DNA of 64,000 bases from an uncultured Aquimarina sp. (GCF_947500065.1 NZ_CANMQT010000009.1:62001-126000); one strand, 5' to 3'; counted from the stretch's first letter, positions 54,323 through 62,424 are shown. Notes: generated by a model not told the origin, from the letters alone. Numbers and translations: made by a program.

Positions 54323-54779
54323 ATGGCAGTATTAGAAACACTTAAAGGGCTAGACGTATTCTTAAATATTTTGAAAAAAATTATAGGAATAAATAAAGAG
54401 TTAGATCAACACCAAAAAGACCTAATAATAACCTTGGGTAAAGCCGCTCGAAATACGCAAGATGCGATTGACAAACTTAGAAAAGGTACAAATACAATTT
54501 CAGAATTGGAAACAACAATTGCTAATCAATGGGTTGAAGCCGCTGCATTACTAAAAAACGATGATAAAGAATTAGCCCTCAAATTGTATAAAAAAGGACA
54601 AGCATGGACAGGCGCAAAGGATTGGACTTCTGAAGACTTTAAAATAGCAAAAGCAAATATTGAACTTGTAGATGCGTATGTAGAGAAGATAATCTTGAAG
54701 AATGAAGATCTAATTGTATAAAAACAGCAAAAGCATACAATGTATAAAAATGCATTAAAATACATTTTATACAAGACCA
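54254..54779 (+). mobile_element. Cassette-like unit 3 (helical unknown gene)
   Basis: Left arm (C)TTTTTATAC (54254-54263) and right arm GTATAAAAAC (54716-54725) are complementary over nine bases, with C replacing the usual G at the first position. The right arm overlaps the stop codon, as in unit 1. The arms are low-complexity, so this unit is weaker evidence taken alone. The ATG is 60 bases inside the left arm. Confidence 0.35.
54323..54721 (+). CDS. Small all-helical protein of unknown function
   Basis: A 132-residue soluble protein predicted as a bundle of four or five helices, for example LKGLDVFLNILKKIIGINKEL, LIITLGKAARNTQDAIDKLRKG and ELETTIANQWVEAAALLKND. No signal peptide, cysteine pair or catalytic motif. 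The central WVEAAALL and GQAWTGAKDWTSEDF blocks could serve as search seeds. I do not recognise the family. It is the single gene of unit 3 and ends at the boundary arm. Confidence 0.6.
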   Translation: MAVLETLKGLDVFLNILKKIIGINKELDQHQKDLIITLGKAARNTQDAIDKLRKGTNTISELETTIANQWVEAAALLKNDDKELALKLYKKGQAWTGAKDWTSEDFKIAKANIELVDAYVEKIILKNEDLIV

Positions 54780-54788
54780 TTGTGCTTC
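54716..54788 (+). repeat. attC-like junction between units 3 and 4
   Basis: Right arm GTATAAAAAC (54716-54725), spacer, then TGTATAAAAATG (54741-54752) pairing with CATTTTATACA (54763-54773; one bulged A), spacer AGACCA, then the left arm of unit 4, TTGTGCTTC (54780-54788). The stem has no T tract, so a terminator is unlikely. Confidence 0.45.
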
Positions 54789-55327
54789 ATTAATAATAAG
54801 AATAATTAATTTTTGAAAAAATAAAATATGGCTACAATCAATACGTATTTAAGCTTTATGGGTAACACGGAAGAAGCATTTAATTTTTACAAATCAGTAT
54901 TTGGTGTTGAATTCGTTGGTGGAATCAGACGCTTTGGAGATATGCCTGATAATGAATTAATGTCGGAAGCAGACAAACAAAAAGTAATGCATGTCGGTTT
55001 ACCAATAGGCCCTGGGAATTTCCTTATGGGGACGGATGCACTTGAATCCATGGGACAATCGCTAACATTTGGAAATAATTATTACATATCTATTAGTCCA
55101 GAGAGTAGAGAAGAAGCTGTTAAACTATTTAATGGACTTTCATCAGGAGGAACGATAACATCGCCACTAGAGGATACATTTTGGGGTGCGTACTTTGGGA
55201 CATTTATAGATAAATTTGGAGTGCAATGGATGGTGAATTATCTTCAAGCAACAAATTAAAAAACGAAGCACAACACCTTGTATAGTTTATTGCAGTTTTG
55301 TATCACACCAAAATCATAGCCAATACA
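54780..55327 (+). mobile_element. Cassette-like unit 4 (VOC gene)
   Basis: Left arm TTGTGCTTC (54780-54788, preceded by A instead of G) and right arm GAAGCACAAC (55265-55274) are perfectly complementary over nine bases, and the match continues loosely inward (ATTAA against TTAAAAAAC). The right arm begins seven bases after the stop codon. Confidence 0.5.
54828..55259 (+). CDS. VOC-family (PhnB-like) protein
   Basis: A 143-residue protein of the vicinal-oxygen-chelate superfamily, PhnB/3-dmu-9_3-mt branch. Features are the opening INTYLSFMGNTEEAFNFYKSVFG, the central VMHVGLPIGPGNFLMGTDALES, and the end SPLEDTFWGAYFGTFIDKFGVQWMVN. The family includes antibiotic-resistance proteins and enzymes of unknown substrate. 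It is the only gene of cassette-like unit 4. Confidence 0.88.
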   Translation: MATINTYLSFMGNTEEAFNFYKSVFGVEFVGGIRRFGDMPDNELMSEADKQKVMHVGLPIGPGNFLMGTDALESMGQSLTFGNNYYISISPESREEAVKLFNGLSSGGTITSPLEDTFWGAYFGTFIDKFGVQWMVNYLQATN

Positions 55328-55342
55328 TTAGTATTAATTAGT
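55265..55342 (+). repeat. attC-like junction after unit 4
   Basis: Right arm of unit 4 ending AAC (55265-55274), then ACCTTGTATAG and an inner region where TGTAT (55279-55283) can pair with ATACA (55323-55327), then TTAGTATTAATTAG (55328-55341) directly before the DUF2071 gene. The inner pairing is short, so this is the least certain junction. Confidence 0.35.
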
Positions 55343-55347
55343 GAAAA

Positions 55348-56076
55348 ATGAGAATACCAAAAATAAAAGGAATAATTGATAGGCGAATTCTTATTAATTA
55401 TCAAGTTGATAAAGAAGTTTTGGGAAATTATTTACCAGAACCATTTAAACCTAAGTTGGTTAATAGAAAAGGTATTGCAGGAATATGTTTAATTAGACTA
55501 AAAGAGATCAGACCAAAAGGACTACCTAAACAAATCGGAATTTCCTCTGAAAATGGTGCTCACAGGATTGCTGTTGAATGGAACGAAAAAGGAAAATTAA
55601 AAGAAGGTGTTTATATTCCTAGAAGAGATACTTCTTCAAAACTAAACTCTTTAGCTGGAGGAACTATTTTTCCTGGAGTTCATCATCTTGCTGATTTTGA
55701 GGTTAATGAATCTAATGGAAATTATAATGTGGCTTTTATTAGTGATGACGGAACCTCTTTATCAATTGAAGCAAGTGAAACTGGCAATTGGAATGAGGAA
55801 AGTATATTTGAAAACCTACATTGTGTTTCAGATTTTTTCGAGAATGGCTCAATTGGATATTCTCCTCACAAAAATGACTTTGATGGATTAGAACTCAAAG
55901 CATACAACTGGAAAGTGTCTCTTTTAGATGTTAATAAAGTTCAATCTAGTTTTTTTGAGAATACGGATATTTTCCCAAAGGGTTCTGTGCAATTTGACAA
56001 CGCTCTTTTGATGAAAGATATTGAACACGAATGGATTGGATTAGAAAAAATAAAAACGACCGCTAACACCATATAG
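55348..56076 (+). CDS. DUF2071 family protein
   Basis: A 242-residue protein that fits the DUF2071 (COG3361) family, distant relatives of acetoacetate decarboxylase. Landmarks are RRILINYQVDKEVLGNYLPE, ICLIRLKEIRPKGLPKQIG, HRIAVEWNEKGKLKEGVYIP and GGTIFPGVHHLADFEV. The last four codons (ANTI-stop) lie on GCTAACACCATATAG, which looks like a cassette right arm (ends AAC) plus junction sequence, so the coding end may have been altered when its neighbour changed. No fully matching left arm was found. Function unknown. Confidence 0.7.
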   Translation: MRIPKIKGIIDRRILINYQVDKEVLGNYLPEPFKPKLVNRKGIAGICLIRLKEIRPKGLPKQIGISSENGAHRIAVEWNEKGKLKEGVYIPRRDTSSKLNSLAGGTIFPGVHHLADFEVNESNGNYNVAFISDDGTSLSIEASETGNWNEESIFENLHCVSDFFENGSIGYSPHKNDFDGLELKAYNWKVSLLDVNKVQSSFFENTDIFPKGSVQFDNALLMKDIEHEWIGLEKIKTTANTI

Positions 56077-56110
56077 TAAGTCTCTTAATGAACAGTAACA
56101 TTTGACCAAA

Positions 56111-56335
56111 ATGAAACTTCGAGTTTTAATCACATTACTTTTAATAAGTATCAGTTGTAAAAACATGACTGAAAAAGAAAATGAACAATTACAGATTATA
56201 GCGGATTCAACTGAATTGAAAGTTAAAACTACCGAAGAATCAGGCAAAAAAAATATTGCTAAATATGTGTTTATTCAACCGAACGTAGTACACAATTTAC
56301 CTATTGGAAATAGTAAAATTTTCTATATGAAATAA
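56111..56335 (+). CDS. Short lipoprotein, possibly a remnant
   Basis: A 74-residue product with a signal peptide and lipobox (LLISISC, acylated near residue 17), then a lysine/glutamate-rich mature part (KNMTEKENEQLQIIADSTEL) and a tail GNSKIFYMK. The ATG at 56111 is better than a TTG three codons upstream. It may be a small lipoprotein or the surviving start of a longer gene; the sequence downstream is non-coding. Confidence 0.45.
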   Translation: MKLRVLITLLLISISCKNMTEKENEQLQIIADSTELKVKTTEESGKKNIAKYVFIQPNVVHNLPIGNSKIFYMK

Positions 56336-56501
56336 AACCGAATGTTCCCCATTAAAAAAATCACGTATATATACCCATAGTTTCTCTTAAGCCTTGTTAC
56401 TACATTGTATATCGAAAATGATGTATAAATTCTCTAGCTTCATTAAAAAGAGTTTTTAGGTTGTTTTTAAGTTCTAAACAAAAATTAATCTATACGTTTT
56501 T

Positions 56502-58055
56502 ATGGTTGAATCTACTAAAATTAAACATGTTGTTGTTATGATGTTTGAAAATCGTTCATTCGACAGTATGTTAGGGTATTTATACAAAGACAATAACAAT
56601 AAATCTCCCTTAGGACATCCTTTTGAAGGATTAACAGGTTCAGAAAGCAATCCCGATAGTTTAGGTAACGAAATCAAGGTGTTTCCTATTAAGAAAGATG
56701 ATCCGTACGCTTATTTTATGCCGAAAAAAGATCCAGGAGAAGGTTTTGCTAATACTAATTTTCAACTTTTTGGCGCTGGACAACCTCCATTTCCAGAAGG
56801 AATAGAGGATAATCATGGATTCGTACGGGATTTTCAGAGTAGCATTAACAATGAAAAACTTGAGGAGAAAGAAGAAATAGATGATCCATTATTGATCCAT
56901 AAAAAGAAAAAAGACTCCAATAATAGTTACGACAACTATGATAAGTATCACAGTGATGATTATAAAAAATGGTACAAATCACCACCTCCATCGGAGCACA
57001 CTTCCGAAGTTCCAGATTTAATGACTGTTCAACCAAAAGATATCATGGGAATATACACTCCTGAGATGCTTCCTGTCCTTTCTGGTCTTGCCAAAGGGTA
57101 TGCTGTGTGTGATCATTGGTATTGTTCTGCGCCCACTGAAACGCTTCCGAATAGAGCATTTACACACATGGGAACTTCACAAGGGTATTTATATGATGAA
57201 GTAAAATCATACAGTGCAAAAAGCATCTTTAAACACTTGACCGATCATAACCTATCTTGGGGGATTTTTGGAAATAATGGTAATCCATATACACTTTCTT
57301 TTTGTCAAGATATCCAAAAACCATATCCAGCAGGTTGCATGACAGGAAGTTTTGAGACGTTTCAATCTTCGTTAATCGAAAAAACACTTCCTACATATAC
57401 CTTTCTTGAACCGGTTTGGGGATCAAAAGGAAACAGTCAACACCCAAATTATAATGTAGCCGAAGGAGATGCTTATCTACTTCAAATATATAAAGCACTG
57501 AAGTCTTCTGAATATTGGGAAGAGACATTGCTTATCATCACATACGACGAACATGGAGGCTGTTATGATCATGTAACTCCGCCTACAAATGCAACTTCTC
57601 CTCCAGCAAAATCAATAGCTTTTGATTTTGACTTCACTCGATTTGGAGTTCGTGTACCAACGGTTTTAATTTCTCCGTGGATTGAGGCCGGAACTGTATA
57701 TCGTACAAAAAGTGATACACCTCTTGATCATACTTCAATTCTGGCAACGCTCGAAAAGTGTTTTGATCTACCGCCATTAACAGAGCGGGATAAAGCGGCT
57801 CCAGATATCACAGATGTACAAAAACTTGCTGTACCAAGAATCGACGATCCACTAGAAGGGGTTATTGCTCCAACTGCTAATTTATCCATTAAAATAGAAC
57901 CACACGCCTCTCAAATTCAGAAAATGCATGCAGGAGCACTAGCAGAAAAGGCTTCGCGTGAAACAGGTAAAACAGTGATACCTCCAAGTTTTAATACAGG
58001 AGATGAAGCCTCCCAATACATTAATGAAATGCATAAACGGTATTATGGGGATTAA
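56502..58055 (+). CDS. Phospholipase C/acid phosphatase-family phosphoesterase (PF04185)
   Basis: A 517-residue enzyme of the bacterial PLC/AcpA superfamily, which cleaves phosphate esters in phospholipids or other substrates. The metal and nucleophile region is VVVMMFENRSFDSMLGYL at the N-terminus; further motifs are CDHWYCSAPTETLPNRAFTH and ITYDEHGGCYDHVTPP, then RFGVRVPTVLISPWIEAG. Unlike most family members it has no signal peptide: the catalytic fold starts about eight residues from the first methionine. It may be cytoplasmic or exported by a non-Sec route. Confidence 0.88.
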   Translation: MVESTKIKHVVVMMFENRSFDSMLGYLYKDNNNKSPLGHPFEGLTGSESNPDSLGNEIKVFPIKKDDPYAYFMPKKDPGEGFANTNFQLFGAGQPPFPEGIEDNHGFVRDFQSSINNEKLEEKEEIDDPLLIHKKKKDSNNSYDNYDKYHSDDYKKWYKSPPPSEHTSEVPDLMTVQPKDIMGIYTPEMLPVLSGLAKGYAVCDHWYCSAPTETLPNRAFTHMGTSQGYLYDEVKSYSAKSIFKHLTDHNLSWGIFGNNGNPYTLSFCQDIQKPYPAGCMTGSFETFQSSLIEKTLPTYTFLEPVWGSKGNSQHPNYNVAEGDAYLLQIYKALKSSEYWEETLLIITYDEHGGCYDHVTPPTNATSPPAKSIAFDFDFTRFGVRVPTVLISPWIEAGTVYRTKSDTPLDHTSILATLEKCFDLPPLTERDKAAPDITDVQKLAVPRIDDPLEGVIAPTANLSIKIEPHASQIQKMHAGALAEKASRETGKTVIPPSFNTGDEASQYINEMHKRYYGD

Positions 58056-58219
58056 CAAACACTAACTATAGCACCTATACATTATGTCGAAGTAATGTCA
58101 ATAGGTAGCGTTAAGAAATAGTGAATAAGAGTTCGTGAAAAGTGATGTAATCATTATGCTATCCAATAGAAATTACCAATTTATAAATCTAATAATTAAG
58201 CCTAAAATAAATTCAAAAA

Positions 58220-59572
58220 ATGAGTATACTTAATACAATTACCGTAAAAAATAGTTCCAATCTTGATCCAAAAAAATATACCGTTTGGGTAGCAGGTTTT
58301 ATTGAACAAATGAGCAATGCAAATCCAGTGTATTGGTCTTTGCAATCAGATGGTACATTTGCGCTGTCTACAGATGGGAATTCACCATTTATTGAGATAA
58401 ATGATGGAATTAAAGTGAGCGTACCAGATGTTCCAAATTATGGTAACAATCGATTAGTTTTTACAGTTACGAAAATTGATTCCAAAGCTCCTGGTGCACT
58501 TTCATCTGTCACAGGATATACGGCATATCCATTTCCTGGTGTACCTGGAGTATCTCCTTCAGGGCCATACGACATTTTTGAATTTGGTCCGAATGCACAG
58601 TATGATGTTTCTGCCGTAGACTCTTTTGGAATAAACCTTTCATTCACAGTAAAAAATGATCCGTTGACTTATGGACCTGTTACTTCATTTACAAGAGCAC
58701 AAATTGGTACTGCTTTTAAGTCTTTTATGGAAAACGATCCATTAGGTAGTAACGGGTTTGGACAACTACTGTATACAAACCCAACGAGTAAAGGATATCC
58801 TGATGTAATTGAAGAACAATTTTCAGCAATTGTTTCACCAAAAGACTGGTTGGCAATATATCCATCCGCAACAGGGTTGCATGGATATTGGGATGCAACA
58901 ATCAAATCGTTCTTTAAGAAAGGTAATCAACTTAATCTCTATTTGAACGCTGCAAACGTTGGTAGGTATTCTGGAACTTCTGATGGTACTAAATATACAC
59001 TTACTGGTCCGGCATCGGCTAAAGAGGCAGATAAATTTACCATTATAATTCCTGCTTCGGATTTTTCTGGCAATCAAGGATTTATCCAAGCAGTTCGGGA
59101 TATTAAATCTGGCGAAACAGAAATGGAGTATAAAACTTTTAATCAAATCGAAGCTGCAATTTTTGAGGCTACATCTCGCGGTGTTCTTCTGGATGGTGTG
59201 GTTGCAAAAGGGACAAAGATCACCGACGATTACAGTTCTGATGCATGGACAAAAGTCTCTAACTGGTATACTACGCACAAGAATGCCTATAACAAAGAGG
59301 ATAGTGTTTATGACGCCTATGCTAAATTTATGCACAACGGAACGATTACACCCGATAAGAAATCTCCGCAAAACATCTTTGGGGTGAATGGCGCAGGAAG
59401 TTTTGGGATGGCTTATGGTTTCAGTCTGGATGAGAGTCCAAATGTTAGCAAAAACTGGACAACCGCCAACAATGTTTCATCTAAACCCACATATACTATT
59501 GGAAGCGGACAAGATGTGACTCTTGTTATCGGACCTTGGATACCGGCCAAAAAGAAATCACCTAAAAGCTAA
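58220..59572 (+). CDS. Possible GH64/thaumatin-like (beta-1,3-glucanase superfamily) protein
   Basis: A 450-residue, mostly beta protein with no signal peptide. The block GPYDIFEFGPNAQYDVSAVDSFGINLSFTV resembles the GH64/thaumatin-like core, where a short acidic motif and VDxFG-type sequence line the sugar cleft; landmarks are FEFGPNAQYD and VSAVDSFGIN. Other stretches are DWLAIYPSATGLHGYWDATI and GVNGAGSFGMAYGFSLDES. The N-terminus (ITVKNSSNLDPKKYTVWVAG) fits such a fold. The family assignment is tentative. It is 164 bases after the phosphoesterase and, like it, lacks an export signal. Confidence 0.45.
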   Translation: MSILNTITVKNSSNLDPKKYTVWVAGFIEQMSNANPVYWSLQSDGTFALSTDGNSPFIEINDGIKVSVPDVPNYGNNRLVFTVTKIDSKAPGALSSVTGYTAYPFPGVPGVSPSGPYDIFEFGPNAQYDVSAVDSFGINLSFTVKNDPLTYGPVTSFTRAQIGTAFKSFMENDPLGSNGFGQLLYTNPTSKGYPDVIEEQFSAIVSPKDWLAIYPSATGLHGYWDATIKSFFKKGNQLNLYLNAANVGRYSGTSDGTKYTLTGPASAKEADKFTIIIPASDFSGNQGFIQAVRDIKSGETEMEYKTFNQIEAAIFEATSRGVLLDGVVAKGTKITDDYSSDAWTKVSNWYTTHKNAYNKEDSVYDAYAKFMHNGTITPDKKSPQNIFGVNGAGSFGMAYGFSLDESPNVSKNWTTANNVSSKPTYTIGSGQDVTLVIGPWIPAKKKSPKS

Positions 59573-59631
59573 AGAATAAAAATACAACTATAACTATAAC
59601 AATATTGATTATAACGTACAAACTTGATCTT

Positions 59632-60567
59632 ATGAAGTATACAATCCTAATTAGTAGTGTTTTACTACTATTTTGTTCAGCGATATTTGGCCAAAACACG
59701 CTTCCTTCGAAAACCACAGGCTATGTGAATTTTAATGTGGGAGCTTCAGAAATTATACCTCAAAAAGAATATGAACGGCAAGGTGTAACTTTATTTGGCT
59801 GTAATACCATTGTATCGAATGAGGGACTTGAATATTGGAGTGAAGCACCAAATGGTTTGGAGTGGAATACAAGGGATCAAGTATTTGCAAATCTGCCTTA
59901 TGGCTATCAAATAGACGAAAAAACTAACGCACCATATTATGTTTCTAAATATTACATTGCTTCACCACCAGTTTTTCATAGAGATAAAGATGGTCAAACC
60001 ACAGCTAATACCCTATATGATATTGGTATTGTAACACCACATGAATTTGTTTTTGAAGGAGAGAAACCTGTGCAACACGTATATCTGGATTATGATATTT
60101 TAAAACCTGTAAAAATCAAGTACATTCCTGTTGTTTTTGATGCTTCTTTTGATTTATGGAAGGTAGATGTAGTTCCTTTTACAGTAGAATCTAAAGACTT
60201 TCCTTGGTTAGATAAAAATCTTTATAGTGACGCTAGAAATGCCTCTGGTATTGGATCTTTAAATAGAAAAATTCCTCCATTAACAAGATTATTTTTACCG
60301 TATTATGAAGATGAGTCTGCTACTAATCAAGATAAACACTTTTTAGATTTCGAAGTAACTATCTTAAATGATATTCTTTTTCATCATGAAATATATTTTA
60401 AAATTGATGGAGAAAAAAGATATTCGATCAATCTAAAAGAGTTTTATAACAAACACAAAAATGATAAAAAAATGGAAATCACCTTGTACTGTGATTATCG
60501 AGATGAATTACCTTGTGGTTGCAAGGATCCGGAATCAGAAGGATTAAATAAAAAAGATGATAAATAA
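59632..60567 (+). CDS. Secreted protein of unknown function
   Basis: With the ATG at 59632 the protein has 311 residues and a signal peptide (MKYTILISSVLLLFCSAIFG). The mature part is beta-rich; recognisable stretches are GYVNFNVGASEIIPQKEYER, YYIASPPVFHRDKDGQTTAN and EVTILNDILFHHEIYFKIDG, ending in a cysteine-containing CDYRDELPCGCKDPESEG. No family recognised. It lies 59 bases after the GH64-like gene on the same strand. Confidence 0.55.
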   Translation: MKYTILISSVLLLFCSAIFGQNTLPSKTTGYVNFNVGASEIIPQKEYERQGVTLFGCNTIVSNEGLEYWSEAPNGLEWNTRDQVFANLPYGYQIDEKTNAPYYVSKYYIASPPVFHRDKDGQTTANTLYDIGIVTPHEFVFEGEKPVQHVYLDYDILKPVKIKYIPVVFDASFDLWKVDVVPFTVESKDFPWLDKNLYSDARNASGIGSLNRKIPPLTRLFLPYYEDESATNQDKHFLDFEVTILNDILFHHEIYFKIDGEKRYSINLKEFYNKHKNDKKMEITLYCDYRDELPCGCKDPESEGLNKKDDK

Positions 60568-60613
60568 CATAATCCAGATTCTTAGAATATAATGAGATAG
60601 AAATATTTATAGT

Positions 60614-60683
60614 TGTTTATATGAGCTTATCGAAGTTTTAGCCTTTTAATTTCTAAAATATCTTCAACAAGCTCATATAGACA
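60614..60683. terminator. Large inverted repeat between convergent genes
   Basis: A 22-base arm (60614-60635) is matched by 60662-60683 with three mismatches, all of which can be G-U or A-C. An inner TTTTAG (60636-60641) pairs with CTAAAA (60653-60658). The core GAGCTT(A/G)TCGAAG resembles the TTCGACAAGCTCA repeat that I recall as common between flavobacterial genes. It probably ends transcription from both sides. Confidence 0.65.
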
Positions 60684-60694
60684 ATTTCATTTTT

Positions 60695-61300
60695 TTAAGA
60701 ATGCCCCCAACTATCAGGGTCATTACTATTATTAGGTGATAAACCAATAATATCTCCATGTGTATTTACACCAAGTCCTACTACTGTTCTGTTTACATAA
60801 TTAAAATAGCTGACTACCTGATTGATTTCAAGTACTTCACCATCAGTTAGATTATGTTTCTTAAGGTTCTTAATATCAGATTTTGTAATTGTATTATGAG
60901 ATAATGTCAATTTTTTAGCATATCCCATTCCCTCCAGATATTGATCGCTGAAAACAGTATCTAGTTTATCATTCTGTATGCATGTTACGATCTGATCAAA
61001 TTTAGTATCATCAGCTAACAACCGTTTTAATCCAGCAGCGTGATGTTCTACACAATAATCACATTGGTTTAGATGACTTACATAAACTCCAAGTGTTTCC
61101 AGGTACCATTTTGGTAAGGTGTTATTGGAATTATGCAATACATTTTTATACAATCCCATATGTCCAACTAAAGTGTGAGGGCGCAAACTATGAATGGATA
61201 ATACATTGTCTATGTTGTTGTTAGGTCCTTTTACTCTATCATATATTCGTTTTAGTTGTCCAGTAGCATTTTCGAATGATATTTCGTTTATCCAACTCAT
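60695..61300 (-). CDS. AhpD-like peroxidase-related enzyme
   Basis: A 201-residue helical protein of the carboxymuconolactone decarboxylase/AhpD fold, in the group called uncharacterised peroxidase-related (TIGR01926-like). The redox site is C80-x-x-C83 with H87 in CDYCVEHHAAG. The opening ISFENATGQLKRIYDRVKG and RPHTLVGHMGLYKNVLH fit the group. It could reduce peroxides through its cysteine pair. Three bases separate it from lspA, so the two are likely co-transcribed. Confidence 0.85.
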   Translation of the reverse strand: MSWINEISFENATGQLKRIYDRVKGPNNNIDNVLSIHSLRPHTLVGHMGLYKNVLHNSNNTLPKWYLETLGVYVSHLNQCDYCVEHHAAGLKRLLADDTKFDQIVTCIQNDKLDTVFSDQYLEGMGYAKKLTLSHNTITKSDIKNLKKHNLTDGEVLEINQVVSYFNYVNRTVVGLGVNTHGDIIGLSPNNSNDPDSWGHS

Positions 61301-61302
61301 AA

Positions 61303-61821
61303 TTATGTATTTGCTTCTTTAAAGAACGATCCTTTTTTATTAAATAAAGCGGTAACCAATATGATAAAAGATCCGATCATAATAGAAACATCCGCCATGT
61401 TAAATATTTCAGTTTTTATGATGCCCAAATCCATAATCATAAAATCAGTTACAGATCCATGAACAATACGATCATAAAGATTACCAATTCCACCACCAAT
61501 AATAAAAGTGAAACCAAGGACTGTCTCTTTAGAATAGTTCGTTTTAATAAGGATAAGTCTTAATAGGAATAATAAAACAATGATTGGTAATATTTGTAAA
61601 AGAAGTATTTTTAATATTGGAGCTAAGTCGGATCCCAAACTGTAAGCAGCACCACGGTTTTCTACTTTAGTAAGTACAAAGTTATCTTTGAATACTTCTA
61701 TTCTTGCATCTTTTTCAATTGTGTTCCTAACAACATTTTTAGAAATCTGATCGCATCCAATGTTTAACATTACTAAAGATAGTACAAGCAATATTCTTAT
61801 TCTTCCAGTTATTTTCTTCAT
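61303..61821 (-). CDS. lspA: Lipoprotein signal peptidase LspA
   Basis: LspA is the membrane aspartyl protease that removes signal peptides from prolipoproteins. The 172-residue protein has four membrane helices and the family motifs CDQISKNVV, VENRGAAYSL, IGGGIGNLYDRIVHGSVTDF and FNMADVSIMIG; the two catalytic aspartates are in VTDF and MADV. GAAYSL replaces the more common GAAFSL. The window contains several lipoproteins that would be substrates. Location away from the usual ileS neighbour suggests that it may be a second copy; this needs the whole genome. Confidence 0.92.
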   Translation of the reverse strand: MKKITGRIRILLVLSLVMLNIGCDQISKNVVRNTIEKDARIEVFKDNFVLTKVENRGAAYSLGSDLAPILKILLLQILPIIVLLFLLRLILIKTNYSKETVLGFTFIIGGGIGNLYDRIVHGSVTDFMIMDLGIIKTEIFNMADVSIMIGSFIILVTALFNKKGSFFKEANT

Positions 61822-61871
61822 TTTTAACTTAATTAACGATATAATTTTTTAAATGTAATAGGAAAAGACTA

Positions 61872-62411
61872 TTAATCCCTATGTTTCCAGTACTTTTTAT
61901 AGTCAGAAAGAGAGAAGGCCTCATCATAGGATTTTTTATTTATGGTGTTTTTCTCGTTAGAATCATAATCTATACGTATTTTCCAAGAGCCATTTTCCAT
62001 TTGAAGTAATACGTGAAATTGTCCATAAGAATACTTCGTTTCGTCTTTATCATTTTTATAGGTAACTCTATAAATACCACGATCTGATACTAATGAGTCC
62101 GAGGTTACTCTTTCGAATAATCTAAAGTCTATGGGTGACGCTTTCCTTTTAGGATCACTCCAGCGTTTTTTGTAACCTTCCAGATATTTTTTTACATTTT
62201 TAATTTCCCCACCATTACCGCCAGATATTCTGATCATTTCTTTACTATGTATGGATGCAAATAAAGGATAATCTAATTTTTCAAAAGCTTCAGAGAAATT
62301 GCCATACATATCTTGATTGATCTTTTTATGTAAAGACTCTTCTTGGGCAAAAGAGGAAGCACCAAAGAACAAAAGAAAGAAAGGAATAAACGCGTATCTT
62401 ATTTTTGACAT
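61872..62411 (-). CDS. Secreted NTF2-like (DUF4440/SnoaL-type) protein
   Basis: A 179-residue protein with a signal peptide (IRYAFIPFFLLFFGASSFAQ) and a mature NTF2-like domain: NQDMYGNFSEAFEKLDYPLFASIHSKEMIRIS, VKKYLEGYKKRW, and strands YGQFHVLLQMENGSWKIRID. Such domains bind small ligands or act as inhibitory partners of enzymes. It sits 13 bases after a serine beta-lactamase-family gene on the same strand, a pairing that may be functional. Confidence 0.7.
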   Translation of the reverse strand: MSKIRYAFIPFFLLFFGASSFAQEESLHKKINQDMYGNFSEAFEKLDYPLFASIHSKEMIRISGGNGGEIKNVKKYLEGYKKRWSDPKRKASPIDFRLFERVTSDSLVSDRGIYRVTYKNDKDETKYSYGQFHVLLQMENGSWKIRIDYDSNEKNTINKKSYDEAFSLSDYKKYWKHRD

Positions 62412-62424
62412 AATTTTACTTTTT

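Noticed and set aside
52300..56400. A complete mobile integron
   Set aside because: No tyrosine-recombinase integrase, attI site or Pc promoter is visible in the window, and the arms do not fit the strict R-box consensus. Only a CALIN-like reading is offered.
56344..58056. A further cassette around the phosphoesterase gene (GTTCCCCAT at 56344-56352 against ATGGGGATTAAC at 58045-58056)
   Set aside because: The pairing needs a three-base bulge and the left arm lies 150 bases before the gene. Too weak next to the other four units.
58835..59371. A 178-codon open frame on the - strand
   Set aside because: It lies wholly inside the GH64-like gene on the opposite strand and its product is Cys/Ile/Arg-rich with no recognisable domain: a shadow.
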